From assembly GCA_023447335.1 (NCBI GenBank), contig JAEXOD010000029.1, positions 1 to 43,171 on the forward strand: a stretch of 43,171 nucleotides of DNA. Direction: 5' to 3'. Made by a program: the position numbers and the translations under genes. The stretch comes from Bacteroidota bacterium. GTDB taxonomy: Bacteria; Bacteroidota; Ignavibacteria; Ignavibacteriales; Melioribacteraceae. Positions 25,494 to 34,797 of the stretch are shown here, one piece after another. The notes beneath the pieces are model-generated. The model ran no database searches. It saw only the letters and a list, made by a program, of their open reading frames with translations, and had not been told where the DNA came from. Each line of letters starts with the position of its first letter. The first letter of the stretch is position 1.

Positions 25494-27887
25494 TTATAAA
25501 CTCCCCCTATTAAGTGAATTTGGAGATAGCTTTTCTTTTATTTTTACTTCTTCAATAGTTAATGGTAAATTAAAATACCTATTACCGGTAGCACATGTAA
25601 CAGCATTTGCTATAGCTGCAGAAGTTAATTCTAATGTAGGTTCACCTAAAGATTTTGCTCCCCAAGCGCCGAATGGGTCATCTCCTTCAATAAAATGAGC
25701 TTCAATATTTTCTATTTCCAAACTTGTAGGTATTAAATAATTATCATAATTTAAATCTTTGATGTATCCAGAGACATCACTCAGTTGTTCCCATAATGCA
25801 TATCCTGCTCCTTGTGATACACCACCGTATATTTGACCTTCAGCACCAATTTTATTTATTACTTTACCACAATTATGTAAAGCAGTTATTTTTTCAACTC
25901 TTACAGCACCAGTTATAGTATTAATCTCAACTTCTGCGACCTGACAGCCATAAACATAAGTAAAATATGCTGATCCGGTACCTTCGTGCTCATCCCAATG
26001 CACGCTAGGACCCTTATACCAACCTAAAGCAGCTAAACTTAAACCATTGCTATAAGCTTTATTAATTAACTCTTTAAATTCCAAATACTTATTAGTCAAT
26101 AAATCATAATATACTTTATTGTCAATAAATTTTATTTTTGCATCGGAACTGAGGGAGTAAGTTTTAATTAAATAATCTATGAGTCTATTTTTAATTTTTG
26201 TAGCAGCATCTTTTACTGCTCCGCCTCCCATTAATGTACTTCTTGACGCTACTGTAGGTCCACTATCAGGAATTATAGCAGTATCATGATCTAAATAGAA
26301 AATATTTTCAGGTGAAATACCCAGAATTTCAGCAGTAATTATTTGAAACGTAGTTCTCATTCCCTGACCGTTTTCAGCTAAACCACAAGACAAATAAATG
26401 CTCCCATCTTTTTGAATTGAGATATACGCTGCAGCAGCATCAATTCCTTCTGCTCCTAACGAACAACCCCTATAACTTATGGAAAGACCTATTCCTTTTC
26501 TAAATTCATCTTCGGGGTTGATAAACTCATGCGGTTTTAATATAATGCTATCTTGGTCTTTCTTGTCATTTAATACAAAATTTACTCTGGTTTGTTTTTT
26601 ATAACTTTTCCACTTATTTTCAAAATCAGTAATTTCATTTGCGTAATCAAGTATGTTAAGTAAATTAACATCATGGTTATCTAATACCTGTCCGCTTGCT
26701 GTTTCTGAATTTTGTCTAAAACCATTAATTTTACGAATATCATATGGGGAGATGTTTAACTTTAATGCTATTTCATCCATAATTTGCTCTTGAGCAAAAA
26801 TTGGTTGAGGTGAACCAAATCCACGAAATGCACCTGTATATGGATTATTTGTGTAAACAGCTTTTACATCTGTCCAAACATTGGGTACTTCATACGGTCC
26901 GGTTGCTTGTACAACGCTTCTCCAAGTAACAAAAGGCGACATGGATGCATATGCTCCCCCATCTGCCAAAAGGTCTATTTTCATTGCATTTATTTTTCCG
27001 TCTTTACTATATCCAACCTTATAATGCATTTTATATGGGTGACGTTTGTATGACTCTAAAATACTATCTTCGCGTGAATATTTTATCTTTATTGGTCTTC
27101 TCAGTTTTAATGCTGCAACAGCTGCTCTAGCAGAAAGGATATTCATTGTATCATCTTTACCACCGAAAGAACCACCCAAAGTTGCTTGCTTAATTCTAAC
27201 GCTAGTTAATGGGATTCCTAAAACTGCCGCAACTATATTTCGACAAGTAAACGGATTTTGAATGCTCCCAATTATTTCAACATCATTTCCTCGTGCTCCA
27301 GGAATTGCAATAACACATTCAGGTTCTAAATATGCGTGCTCCTGATAACCTGTAGTATATGTCTGTTCTAAAAGATAATCACTGTTTTTAAATCCTTCAT
27401 CTACGTTCCCTTTTCTTAATGGGTAATGTACAATTAAGTTGCTACCTAATTCCGGATGAATTAACGGAGCATGCTCCGACAAGCTTTCCTCAGCATCTAA
27501 TAGAGGATTAACTATTGAATAATCGATTTTTACTTTTTTAACTAATTCGCTAAGAATTTCCTCATCATTCCCTATTAATAATGCTATTACGTCTCCACAA
27601 GTTTTTACAACTGAATCAGAAAAAATCGGTTGATCTTTTACAATTGCACCTACTTTTTTTGCCCCGGGAATGTCTTGATTTGTTATTATATCAAATAAAC
27701 CGGGAGCTTTTAATATATCTGTAAAATCTATATTATTTATTATTGCTGCAGTAGCATTAATTCTAATTGGTAAACCAAAAAGCATATTTGGGTAACTGTA
27801 GTCGTCTGCATATTTTGCATATCCTGCTACTTTACTATATCCGTCTTCACGAATTATTGATTTACCGACATAGCTAAATTCTTCCAT
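25494..27887 (-). CDS. Molybdopterin-binding catalytic subunit (module 2)
   Basis: A 797-residue molybdenum subunit. It shows GSIQNPF (Gln210), GGSFGGKDD with Asp245 where module 1 has Glu, GAFRGFGSPQ with Arg355, the Mo-binding ENGQGMRTTF loop, and AKSLGEPT with catalytic Glu749. The Glu-to-Asp change in the substrate pocket points to a different ring or position from module 1. It fits the XdhD-like subunits seen next to ssnA in other purine clusters. The gene starts 2 bases after the SsnA stop. The substrate is not established. Confidence 0.93.
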   Translation of the reverse strand: MEEFSYVGKSIIREDGYSKVAGYAKYADDYSYPNMLFGLPIRINATAAIINNIDFTDILKAPGLFDIITNQDIPGAKKVGAIVKDQPIFSDSVVKTCGDVIALLIGNDEEILSELVKKVKIDYSIVNPLLDAEESLSEHAPLIHPELGSNLIVHYPLRKGNVDEGFKNSDYLLEQTYTTGYQEHAYLEPECVIAIPGARGNDVEIIGSIQNPFTCRNIVAAVLGIPLTSVRIKQATLGGSFGGKDDTMNILSARAAVAALKLRRPIKIKYSREDSILESYKRHPYKMHYKVGYSKDGKINAMKIDLLADGGAYASMSPFVTWRSVVQATGPYEVPNVWTDVKAVYTNNPYTGAFRGFGSPQPIFAQEQIMDEIALKLNISPYDIRKINGFRQNSETASGQVLDNHDVNLLNILDYANEITDFENKWKSYKKQTRVNFVLNDKKDQDSIILKPHEFINPEDEFRKGIGLSISYRGCSLGAEGIDAAAAYISIQKDGSIYLSCGLAENGQGMRTTFQIITAEILGISPENIFYLDHDTAIIPDSGPTVASRSTLMGGGAVKDAATKIKNRLIDYLIKTYSLSSDAKIKFIDNKVYYDLLTNKYLEFKELINKAYSNGLSLAALGWYKGPSVHWDEHEGTGSAYFTYVYGCQVAEVEINTITGAVRVEKITALHNCGKVINKIGAEGQIYGGVSQGAGYALWEQLSDVSGYIKDLNYDNYLIPTSLEIENIEAHFIEGDDPFGAWGAKSLGEPTLELTSAAIANAVTCATGNRYFNLPLTIEEVKIKEKLSPNSLNRGSL

Positions 27888-27888
27888 A

Positions 27889-29193
27889 TTAACCTATTTC
27901 ACTAAATTTGTTATATAAATCTAATGAAGCTTTTTTAGCCTCATAATTAATTTTATCTTCATCTATATTTGGCAGTTCAAAGTTCTTCATTAAAAATTCA
28001 CCGTTTTTTAAAAAGTGTTTTGCTCTACTTTCTGTCATTCCGTAAATAACATGTCCCCATATATTTTCGGATGTTACAGGGGTTGAAGGAATATAATCCC
28101 AAACTACCAGATCCGCAGATTCGCCGTAACTTAATTTTGTGGTTGAAAAGTATTTATTTAAAAATTTATTACTATTATTATAAATATTTTTAATAAATCT
28201 AAAACTATTTTCAAAAGATAACCCAAATGATCTTAAAATTAAAAAGAAATTCTTTAAACTTTTTAGCATATTTGAGTGCATACCGTCAGTACCTAAAAGT
28301 AATTTAGTACGTTGAAGTGAATTGAAATTATGAATACCTACTGAATTGTTGAGATTTGAATCAATATTTAATGCCATTGAAACATTCATTTCATTCAATA
28401 TCGATATTTCTGCAGAATTTAGTTTTACACCATGTGCTAAAATGCTTTTTTCATTTAAAAGGTTATAATCTAAAAATCTTTGAAGTGGTGTCTTACCATA
28501 CTTTTTAACAGAAAGGAGTCTATCATCTTCCCCTTCACAAATATGAACATGAATACCTGAGTTTAAATCTTTATTCAATTCTGATACTCTTTCGAGAGTA
28601 AAATCATCAATAGTAAAAGATGCGTGTAATCCAATCATCCCTTTTGATGTAGGATAGTTTTTAGAAATAAATTCGAAGTTTTCAATTAAAGCTTCCTCTG
28701 TTTTAACCTTTCCGTTTCGATCAGAAATCTCATAACAAAGCACGTTATTTAATCCTAATGAATTCAAAACTTCAGATATTATGTTCAATGAACCTTTAAT
28801 AAAATTCGGAGACGAATGATGATCAAATAGATAACCCACTCCGTTTTTAATTGAATCTATTCCGGTTAATAAGGAGCTATAATAAACGCTTTCTTCGGAT
28901 AAACATAAGTCTTCTTTCCACCAATAATCAGATAGGATTTTTGCAAAATTTTCCATATCTGAATTAATCGCAAATCCTTTTGCCAGTTTTGAATATATAT
29001 GTTCATGAAAATTAGTCAATGGACTTGTAATAAACCGTCCGCCTAAATCCAGAACTTCATAACCATCATTATGAAATTTCTCGTTATATTCAAAAATTAA
29101 ACCATTTTCAATAACAATATTACAAAAAAATGGTTCTAAGTTCTCATTTATCTCTTTTAAAATCCATCCATTTTTTAAAATTAGATTTTTCAT
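27889..29193 (-). CDS. ssnA: SsnA-type amidohydrolase/aminohydrolase
   Basis: A 434-residue metal-dependent hydrolase of the cytosine deaminase-like amidohydrolase group. The HxH metal pair is His63/His65 (NFHEHIYS), followed by LHASFT, GIHVHICEGEDD (third His), LAHGVKL and GTDGMHSN (metal Asp). The run AKGFAINSDMENF and the DHHSSP segment are like SsnA. In urate clusters SsnA is linked to ring opening or deamination of a purine intermediate; in E. coli it was first named for a stationary-phase phenotype. It lies between the hydantoinase and module 2 genes, each within a few bases. Confidence 0.9.
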   Translation of the reverse strand: MKNLILKNGWILKEINENLEPFFCNIVIENGLIFEYNEKFHNDGYEVLDLGGRFITSPLTNFHEHIYSKLAKGFAINSDMENFAKILSDYWWKEDLCLSEESVYYSSLLTGIDSIKNGVGYLFDHHSSPNFIKGSLNIISEVLNSLGLNNVLCYEISDRNGKVKTEEALIENFEFISKNYPTSKGMIGLHASFTIDDFTLERVSELNKDLNSGIHVHICEGEDDRLLSVKKYGKTPLQRFLDYNLLNEKSILAHGVKLNSAEISILNEMNVSMALNIDSNLNNSVGIHNFNSLQRTKLLLGTDGMHSNMLKSLKNFFLILRSFGLSFENSFRFIKNIYNNSNKFLNKYFSTTKLSYGESADLVVWDYIPSTPVTSENIWGHVIYGMTESRAKHFLKNGEFLMKNFELPNIDEDKINYEAKKASLDLYNKFSEIG

Positions 29194-29195
29194 AA

Positions 29196-30638
29196 TTATG
29201 CAACAACTTTAAGAAATTTTCCTAATTTTTCTCGATTCTCATTTTTTTTATTTTCATGATCAAAAATGAGCTCACCGCGTAAGATTGTTTTTTTGACAGT
29301 GACTTTAATTTCAACACCTTCAAAAGGAGTGTATTTCCCTTTTGAGAACATATTAGAATAAGTTATATTTTGTTTTTCCCACAAATTAATTATTGCAAAA
29401 TCCGCATCAAAACCTTCTTTTAGTATCCCTTTGTTTTCAAAAATAAAGTGATTATAAGGATTAAGTAGATTTACTGTTTTTTCTAATGTAATTTTTCCAT
29501 CTAAAAATCCGAAAGAAAATAAAAAAGGAACTCTATGTTGAACGCCCGGAATGCCGCCATATACTTCAAAATAATTTGAAGACATTTTTTCAATCATAGG
29601 ATCACAACCGGCATGGTCTGTTGTTATAAAATCAATAGTACCATCTTTTACACCTTCCCAAAGTCCTAGTTTATCTTCTTCATACTTCACCGGAGGAGCA
29701 GTTTTTAAAAAATTTCTAATATTTTTGTTCTCGAAATCTTTTTGCGTAAAGTATAAATAATGCGGGCAAGTTTCAACAGTAATATTCACACCTGAACTTT
29801 TTGCTCTTCTAATTAAATCGGTAGCCTCTTTTGTACTTAAATGAACTATATGAATTTTTGTACTATGTTTTTTAGCTATATCAATTAATTTTTTTACGGC
29901 TTTAACTTCTGCTTCAACTCCTCTGGCTTCACAATAAGCTTGCCAATCTGTTCTGTTTTTAAATTGGAACTCTGCCATTTTGGATTTAATGAACATTTTA
30001 TCTTCGGCATGAACAGCTATCATACTTTTCATTTTTTTCATTATTTCAGCAATGTTTTCAATTTCAATGTAGCTTAAATCTTTAAATGTGTTCATTCCTG
30101 AAATTGTATAAATCTTAAAACCGGGAACACCTTCGGCAATTAAATATTCCAAATTCTTTTTAATTGTATTATTTTTGTCAGCATTATTACTGCTTATCCC
30201 TCCCCAAAAAGCATAATCAATACGACTTCTTCCAATTAAGGCTTCTCGTTTTAATATAAGATTTTTAACTGAAACCACGGGAGGAACAGATGTACAAGGC
30301 ATATCAATTACTGTTGTAACCCCACCTGCGGCGGCGGCATGTGATGCGTGCTCAAAATCATCTCTGTGTTCATATCCCGGAGTATTAAAATGAACATGAG
30401 TATCTAGAGAACCATATATAACTAAATTATAATTCCCGTCAATTTCTATAAAATCAGGATATGTTTTAGTTGCAATGTTTTCAATAAATTTATTCTTTTT
30501 TTCAATTGAGGCTATGTCATCCCAATTAATTTCTCCGGTAATATTATTAATATATTTTATAGTATCATCAAATATTATATCAACTAATTTAATTTTGTTT
30601 TCTATAGTATTCAGAAAAACATTTTTGAGTACTTTCAT
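29196..30638 (-). CDS. Hydantoinase/allantoinase-type cyclic amidohydrolase
   Basis: A 480-residue dinuclear-zinc hydrolase that opens cyclic ureides. His81 and His83 (DTHVHFNTPG), Lys175 in GFKIYT (expected to be carbamylated), VHAED, HIVHLST and the Asp of TTDHAG form the metal site in the order known for dihydropyrimidinase and allantoinase (AllB/HyuA). In the operon context it should cleave the five- or six-membered ring of a reduced purine product. It is placed directly between the PLP enzyme and SsnA genes. No strong ribosome site is seen. The exact ring cannot be told from sequence. Confidence 0.9.
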   Translation of the reverse strand: MKVLKNVFLNTIENKIKLVDIIFDDTIKYINNITGEINWDDIASIEKKNKFIENIATKTYPDFIEIDGNYNLVIYGSLDTHVHFNTPGYEHRDDFEHASHAAAAGGVTTVIDMPCTSVPPVVSVKNLILKREALIGRSRIDYAFWGGISSNNADKNNTIKKNLEYLIAEGVPGFKIYTISGMNTFKDLSYIEIENIAEIMKKMKSMIAVHAEDKMFIKSKMAEFQFKNRTDWQAYCEARGVEAEVKAVKKLIDIAKKHSTKIHIVHLSTKEATDLIRRAKSSGVNITVETCPHYLYFTQKDFENKNIRNFLKTAPPVKYEEDKLGLWEGVKDGTIDFITTDHAGCDPMIEKMSSNYFEVYGGIPGVQHRVPFLFSFGFLDGKITLEKTVNLLNPYNHFIFENKGILKEGFDADFAIINLWEKQNITYSNMFSKGKYTPFEGVEIKVTVKKTILRGELIFDHENKKNENREKLGKFLKVVA

Positions 30639-30649
30639 TTAATAACCAG

Positions 30650-32116
30650 TTAAATTGTTAATCCGACTTCTTTGTTAAAGCTTTCTATAAGTTCATCCCA
30701 TTTTTGAACAGAATTATAACGTGATGACCAATATTCTTTATCATACCATTGGTCATTCAATTCTTCAGGTGTTTTTCCTTGTTGTTCAACCCATGTAAAG
30801 TACTTTAAATTATGCACTGCTTTTTTATCATAATATGTCAATTCTTTAAAATGTTCAGTATTCTGATTTTTAAGAACAACATTAAAATCGATGGCGGCTT
30901 GCTCTTTTGTATATACACCATTAATTTCATTTTGTTCAATTATTCTACTTTTATACATATCCATAGAATCCGTAAAAACAGTAAAAATAATGTCATTTTC
31001 GTTATACTCATAATACTTTGCCATTTTAATAGCTGAAATTAAATTCGAAATACTTGAAACTCCAAGTAAATGAAGTTTTTCAATTGCAACCTCATCAACA
31101 CCAAGACCACTCAAATATTCTTTACCTGCTTCTTCATTAAAAAGTCTCATAACAGAAATTGGATGATTATCATCAATCGCAACGGCAGAATCCATATTTT
31201 TAACATTGTGAATCCAAGGGATGTGTTTATCTCCAATCCCTTCTATCCTATGAGCACCAAATCCGTTATATAAGATTGTAGGGCACTGTAAGGCTTCTGA
31301 TGCCAATATTTTAACGTCTTTATATTTATCAATCAGATAATCACCGGCGGCAATAGTGCCGGCAGAACCTGTTGCACTAACGTATGCAGATAGTTTTTGC
31401 CCCTCTTTTTTTATACTTTCAAAAACTCGTTCAATCATTTTTCCGGTTACTGTGTAATGCCAAATTGAGTTTCCGAATTGGTCAAATTGATTAAATATAT
31501 AATATTCATCGCTATTAGCTTCTAATTCATGACACTTATCATAAATTTCTTTTACGTTACTTTCACATCCGGTAGTAGCATAAATCTCTGCACCCATACT
31601 TCCTAACCATTCAAATCTTTCTCTACTCATTTCTTCGGGTAATATTGCAACGGCATGAACTGATAATAAAACCGAATTAAAAGCTCCTCCTCTACAATAA
31701 TTTCCGGTTGATGGCCAAACAGCTTTATGATATTCTGGGTTAAATCTACCTGTAACTAAATAAGGAGCCAAGCAGCCATAGGTTGCACCTACTTTGTGTG
31801 CTCCAGTTGGAAAAGTTGATCCGACAAGTCCGATAACTCTTGCTTTAATTTCTGTAATTTCTTTTGGTATTTCGAAATAATTAATTTCCCCTATTCCACC
31901 GGTATTTAGATCATTTTGCCAATTTATTCTAAATAAGTTTAACGGATGAGTTTCTTCCTTACTTATACCTTTTAATTTTTCAATAATCTTTTTATTAATT
32001 GTTTCAGGGTTTTGTAATTCACTAAATTTGGGTAAAATAATCCCCTTTTCTTTACATCTCTTAATAGTGTTTTTTAAGAATTCTTCATTCTCAATTTCCC
32101 ATTTCCAAGTATTCAT
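30650..32116 (-). CDS. Fold-type II PLP enzyme (TrpB/cysteine synthase-like), possible lyase
   Basis: A 488-residue PLP enzyme. The likely PLP lysine is Lys108 in GAHKVGATYG, and the phosphate loop is SATGSAGTIA. The length and the long N-terminal and C-terminal extensions set it apart from YgeX (about 400 residues), cysteine synthase and TrpB. It lies just upstream of the ring-opening genes, where YgeX, the diaminopropionate ammonia-lyase, might be expected, so a functional replacement is plausible. AAGGTGA lies 6 bases before the ATG. A 69-base gap separates it from the NTPase gene upstream; TATTTTGA in that gap could be a weak internal promoter. Confidence 0.85.
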   Translation of the reverse strand: MNTWKWEIENEEFLKNTIKRCKEKGIILPKFSELQNPETINKKIIEKLKGISKEETHPLNLFRINWQNDLNTGGIGEINYFEIPKEITEIKARVIGLVGSTFPTGAHKVGATYGCLAPYLVTGRFNPEYHKAVWPSTGNYCRGGAFNSVLLSVHAVAILPEEMSRERFEWLGSMGAEIYATTGCESNVKEIYDKCHELEANSDEYYIFNQFDQFGNSIWHYTVTGKMIERVFESIKKEGQKLSAYVSATGSAGTIAAGDYLIDKYKDVKILASEALQCPTILYNGFGAHRIEGIGDKHIPWIHNVKNMDSAVAIDDNHPISVMRLFNEEAGKEYLSGLGVDEVAIEKLHLLGVSSISNLISAIKMAKYYEYNENDIIFTVFTDSMDMYKSRIIEQNEINGVYTKEQAAIDFNVVLKNQNTEHFKELTYYDKKAVHNLKYFTWVEQQGKTPEELNDQWYDKEYWSSRYNSVQKWDELIESFNKEVGLTI

Positions 32117-32185
32117 TTTTCACCTTAATAATATCAAAATATCTTATTAATATATTAATAATTGATCTAATAAAAAAATAAAATA

Positions 32186-32689
32186 TTAACAATTATTTAA
32201 TACATTTCTTATGTTTTGCATATTGCATTTTATAAAATCATTATCATTTAAATTATATCTATCAATAAAATTCTGAAACAACCAATCACGAATTATTATC
32301 AAATAGTTGTTTTTATTATATAATTTATTATTCATCAATAAGTCAATTCCGCAATTTAATCCGGCTCCGTTCATTTCTAATAAACCCCACTCATCAATAA
32401 CAAATTGTTTGAATGACGTTCTATCTGTTGAACTACGAATTTTTGTATTTAGCTGACTAAAAATGTCCTTTCTAAATAAAAAATTGCCGATTTTTATACT
32501 CTCATATAAATCATTCTGATTACTAGAAAATTTTTCTATTACTTTGGAATCCAAATATTTAATATACCTATCATTGTCTTTTTTGAACTGAATAAATCCG
32601 TCGTAATTTGTTGATTTATCGCTAAGTTCATTAAGGATTTCAGATTTCCCGGAGTTTATTTTATCGGTAAAAAGAATCAATCCCATCAA
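32186..32689 (-). CDS. THEP1-like nucleoside-triphosphatase, unknown role
   Basis: A 167-residue protein. A P-loop-like segment DKINSGKSE sits near the N-terminus, with Asp in place of the first Gly. A Walker B-like strand with FVIDEWGLLEMNGAGL follows around residue 92-107. Both recall THEP1-type small NTPases (IDExGxxE). I cannot assign a function. It overlaps the upstream membrane-protein gene by ATGA, so the two products probably act together. No similarity to purine enzymes is apparent. Confidence 0.7.
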   Translation of the reverse strand: MMGLILFTDKINSGKSEILNELSDKSTNYDGFIQFKKDNDRYIKYLDSKVIEKFSSNQNDLYESIKIGNFLFRKDIFSQLNTKIRSSTDRTSFKQFVIDEWGLLEMNGAGLNCGIDLLMNNKLYNKNNYLIIIRDWLFQNFIDRYNLNDNDFIKCNMQNIRNVLNNC

Positions 32690-33687
32690 TTTTCCTTAAT
32701 AAAAATGACTATTAAACTTCTAATGAATTTTATATATTTTAATACACCTAACTCATTTTTAACATCAGTCCAAATAACATTAGCTAACTTTTTTATATTT
32801 CCGAAACTGTCTATAATTGTATTAACTTCATTTTTATATACATTTTGTTTTTTTGATAAAAATAGTGAAGCTAATTTTGTTAATAACGGAGCAACAATAT
32901 AAGCCCATAAAAAGAATATCGAAATAAAACGTATTAAAACTATTATATAATTATAAAACTTTTCCTCAGGTTTAATAAAATATGAAATACCGATTACAAC
33001 AAGTATTAAGAAAGTTAATAAAAGTTGTTTAGTTTTGTTTTTTTGTTTTTTCTCTATTTTATCAAATAATTCAGCTTCGTTTATACTAAATTTTTCATAA
33101 TCTAATTTTTCTTCATTTTGTAAATCATCAATTATTTTTATGGATATAATGCTAAATATTATCCCGGATAAAACATGAATTGAAATATAAAACGCAATTA
33201 TGAAAATACTAATGTTAATATCATTATTTGTATAACCAAATTGTTTGGAAATAAACAACATATAAGAATCTATCGCTTCCCAAAGCGAATTCCCAAACAA
33301 AATCTGTATAAATAATAATTTCTGCAATGAAAAAACAATCATTGAAGATAAAGCGAAACCAAAGATTCTAAAATACTTACCATTAAAAACAATTGAAAAG
33401 AAATAACACAAAAATCCCTGAATAGCTACAGAAAAAAAAGCATTTATAGGAGTATATGGACTAATTACAAATTTTATAATTAATACTATTAAAGTTCCTT
33501 TTAATATGCTTTTTTTATCCATATTATTATATGATAAAAGACTTAAGAAAATTATTGCAAGTCCCCCTATAATTAGTCCTGTTACGGGTATCTTGAATAA
33601 ATGAAAAAATCCTCCTAAAATAGATTCACTGAAAGCCCATAGAGCAATTATTCTATTTTCATTATATTTATTTTTAAACGTTTTCAA
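32686..33687 (-). CDS. Polytopic membrane protein, ECF-component-like N-terminus, unknown role
   Basis: A 333-residue inner-membrane protein with about eight hydrophobic segments. Residues about 10-190 (SESILGGFFHLFKIPVTGL and later helices) look like a small substrate-binding membrane component of the ECF/BioY kind. A charged stretch around 190-220 is followed by two or three more helices and an amphipathic C-terminal tail. It begins with TTG, supported by AAGGA 6 bases upstream; no in-frame ATG is available nearby. It is the first gene of the 19-kb minus-strand run. It might be an uptake or anchoring component for the pathway with the NTPase encoded next to it; this is a guess from position. 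Confidence 0.65.
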   Translation of the reverse strand: MKTFKNKYNENRIIALWAFSESILGGFFHLFKIPVTGLIIGGLAIIFLSLLSYNNMDKKSILKGTLIVLIIKFVISPYTPINAFFSVAIQGFLCYFFSIVFNGKYFRIFGFALSSMIVFSLQKLLFIQILFGNSLWEAIDSYMLFISKQFGYTNNDINISIFIIAFYISIHVLSGIIFSIISIKIIDDLQNEEKLDYEKFSINEAELFDKIEKKQKNKTKQLLLTFLILVVIGISYFIKPEEKFYNYIIVLIRFISIFFLWAYIVAPLLTKLASLFLSKKQNVYKNEVNTIIDSFGNIKKLANVIWTDVKNELGVLKYIKFIRSLIVIFIKEN

Positions 33688-33724
33688 AAAAAATCCTTAT
33701 AATTGTTAATTTAATTTAGCCATT

Positions 33725-34795
33725 ATGACAATAATAATTATAATTACATTAATCCTCATAATTTTAAATCTATCTATTTTTATTTTCAATAAGAGTAGAC
33801 TTAGTGATTCAATTGATAAAAAATTTAACAAATTCACTATCATAATAGCCTCAAAAAATGAGGGCTTAAATATAAAGAATCTTATTGAATCATTAAAGAA
33901 AATAAACTATCCAAAAGAAGATTTTGAAGTAATATTTGTGGATGATAATTCCAAAGATGATACTAAATTAATCATTCTCAACCAAATTAAAAATATTTCT
34001 AATATGTTTTATCTACTTGCAAAAGCGAAAAACTACAACGGAAAAAAAGGAGCAATAGATGCAGGAATTAATGCTTCAAAATTTGATAATATTGTTATTA
34101 CTGACTCCGATTGTATAGTAAATCCAAATTGGTTGATCGAAATTAATAAACAAATAAATTCAAAAGCTGAATTCATTATCGGAATTTCTCCGTTTATTCA
34201 GAATAACAACATTATTAATAAAGTTGCATGCTTCGAAAATTTAAGAACTATAATACTAACAATTGTTTCGGTAAACCTTAAATTACCATATACTGCAGTA
34301 GCAAGAAATTTATGCTTTAAAAAATCTTTTTACGAAAAAATAAACGGCTTTAGTAAATTACAAGATACTTTAAGCGGGGATGACGATTTATTATTAAGAG
34401 AAGCAATAAATAATAAAGCGAATATACAAATTATGCAAGCAAACGATTCATACGTTTATAGTACAACTAAAAGTACCTACGCAGCTTTTATAAACCAAAA
34501 ATTCAGGCATACAAGTACTTCTTATCATTATTCAGTTAGACAGTCAATATTCCCTGCAATTTGGCATTTGATTAATTTAATTATATTTTTAACTCCGACA
34601 TTATCATTTATTAATTTGTATTATTTAATTCCTTTTTTTGTTAAAATATTATTTGATATATTTGTAATACTATTAAAGCAAAAAACATTTAACTACAAAT
34701 TTGGTATATTTGAAATTATATATCTTCAATTCTTATATGAATTATTGATAGTTTTCAAGTTCCCTTTTTCATACTTTTATAAAAAGAGATGGTAA
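33725..34795 (+). CDS. Family 2 glycosyltransferase, membrane-associated
   Basis: A 356-residue protein. An N-terminal membrane helix (residues 1-22) precedes a GT-A domain with FTIIIASKNEG, VDDNSKDDT (UDP-sugar-binding Asp pair) and ITDSDC (DxD). GDDDLLLREA and the QKFRHTS segment match the acceptor and QxxRW-like motifs of processive or lipid-linked GT2 enzymes. Two or three C-terminal helices follow. It is divergent from the membrane-protein gene across only 37 bases and heads the nucleoside salvage genes, overlapping the cdd region by a few bases. The sugar and acceptor are unknown. Confidence 0.88.
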   Translation: MTIIIIITLILIILNLSIFIFNKSRLSDSIDKKFNKFTIIIASKNEGLNIKNLIESLKKINYPKEDFEVIFVDDNSKDDTKLIILNQIKNISNMFYLLAKAKNYNGKKGAIDAGINASKFDNIVITDSDCIVNPNWLIEINKQINSKAEFIIGISPFIQNNNIINKVACFENLRTIILTIVSVNLKLPYTAVARNLCFKKSFYEKINGFSKLQDTLSGDDDLLLREAINNKANIQIMQANDSYVYSTTKSTYAAFINQKFRHTSTSYHYSVRQSIFPAIWHLINLIIFLTPTLSFINLYYLIPFFVKILFDIFVILLKQKTFNYKFGIFEIIYLQFLYELLIVFKFPFSYFYKKRW

Positions 34796-34797
34796 AT

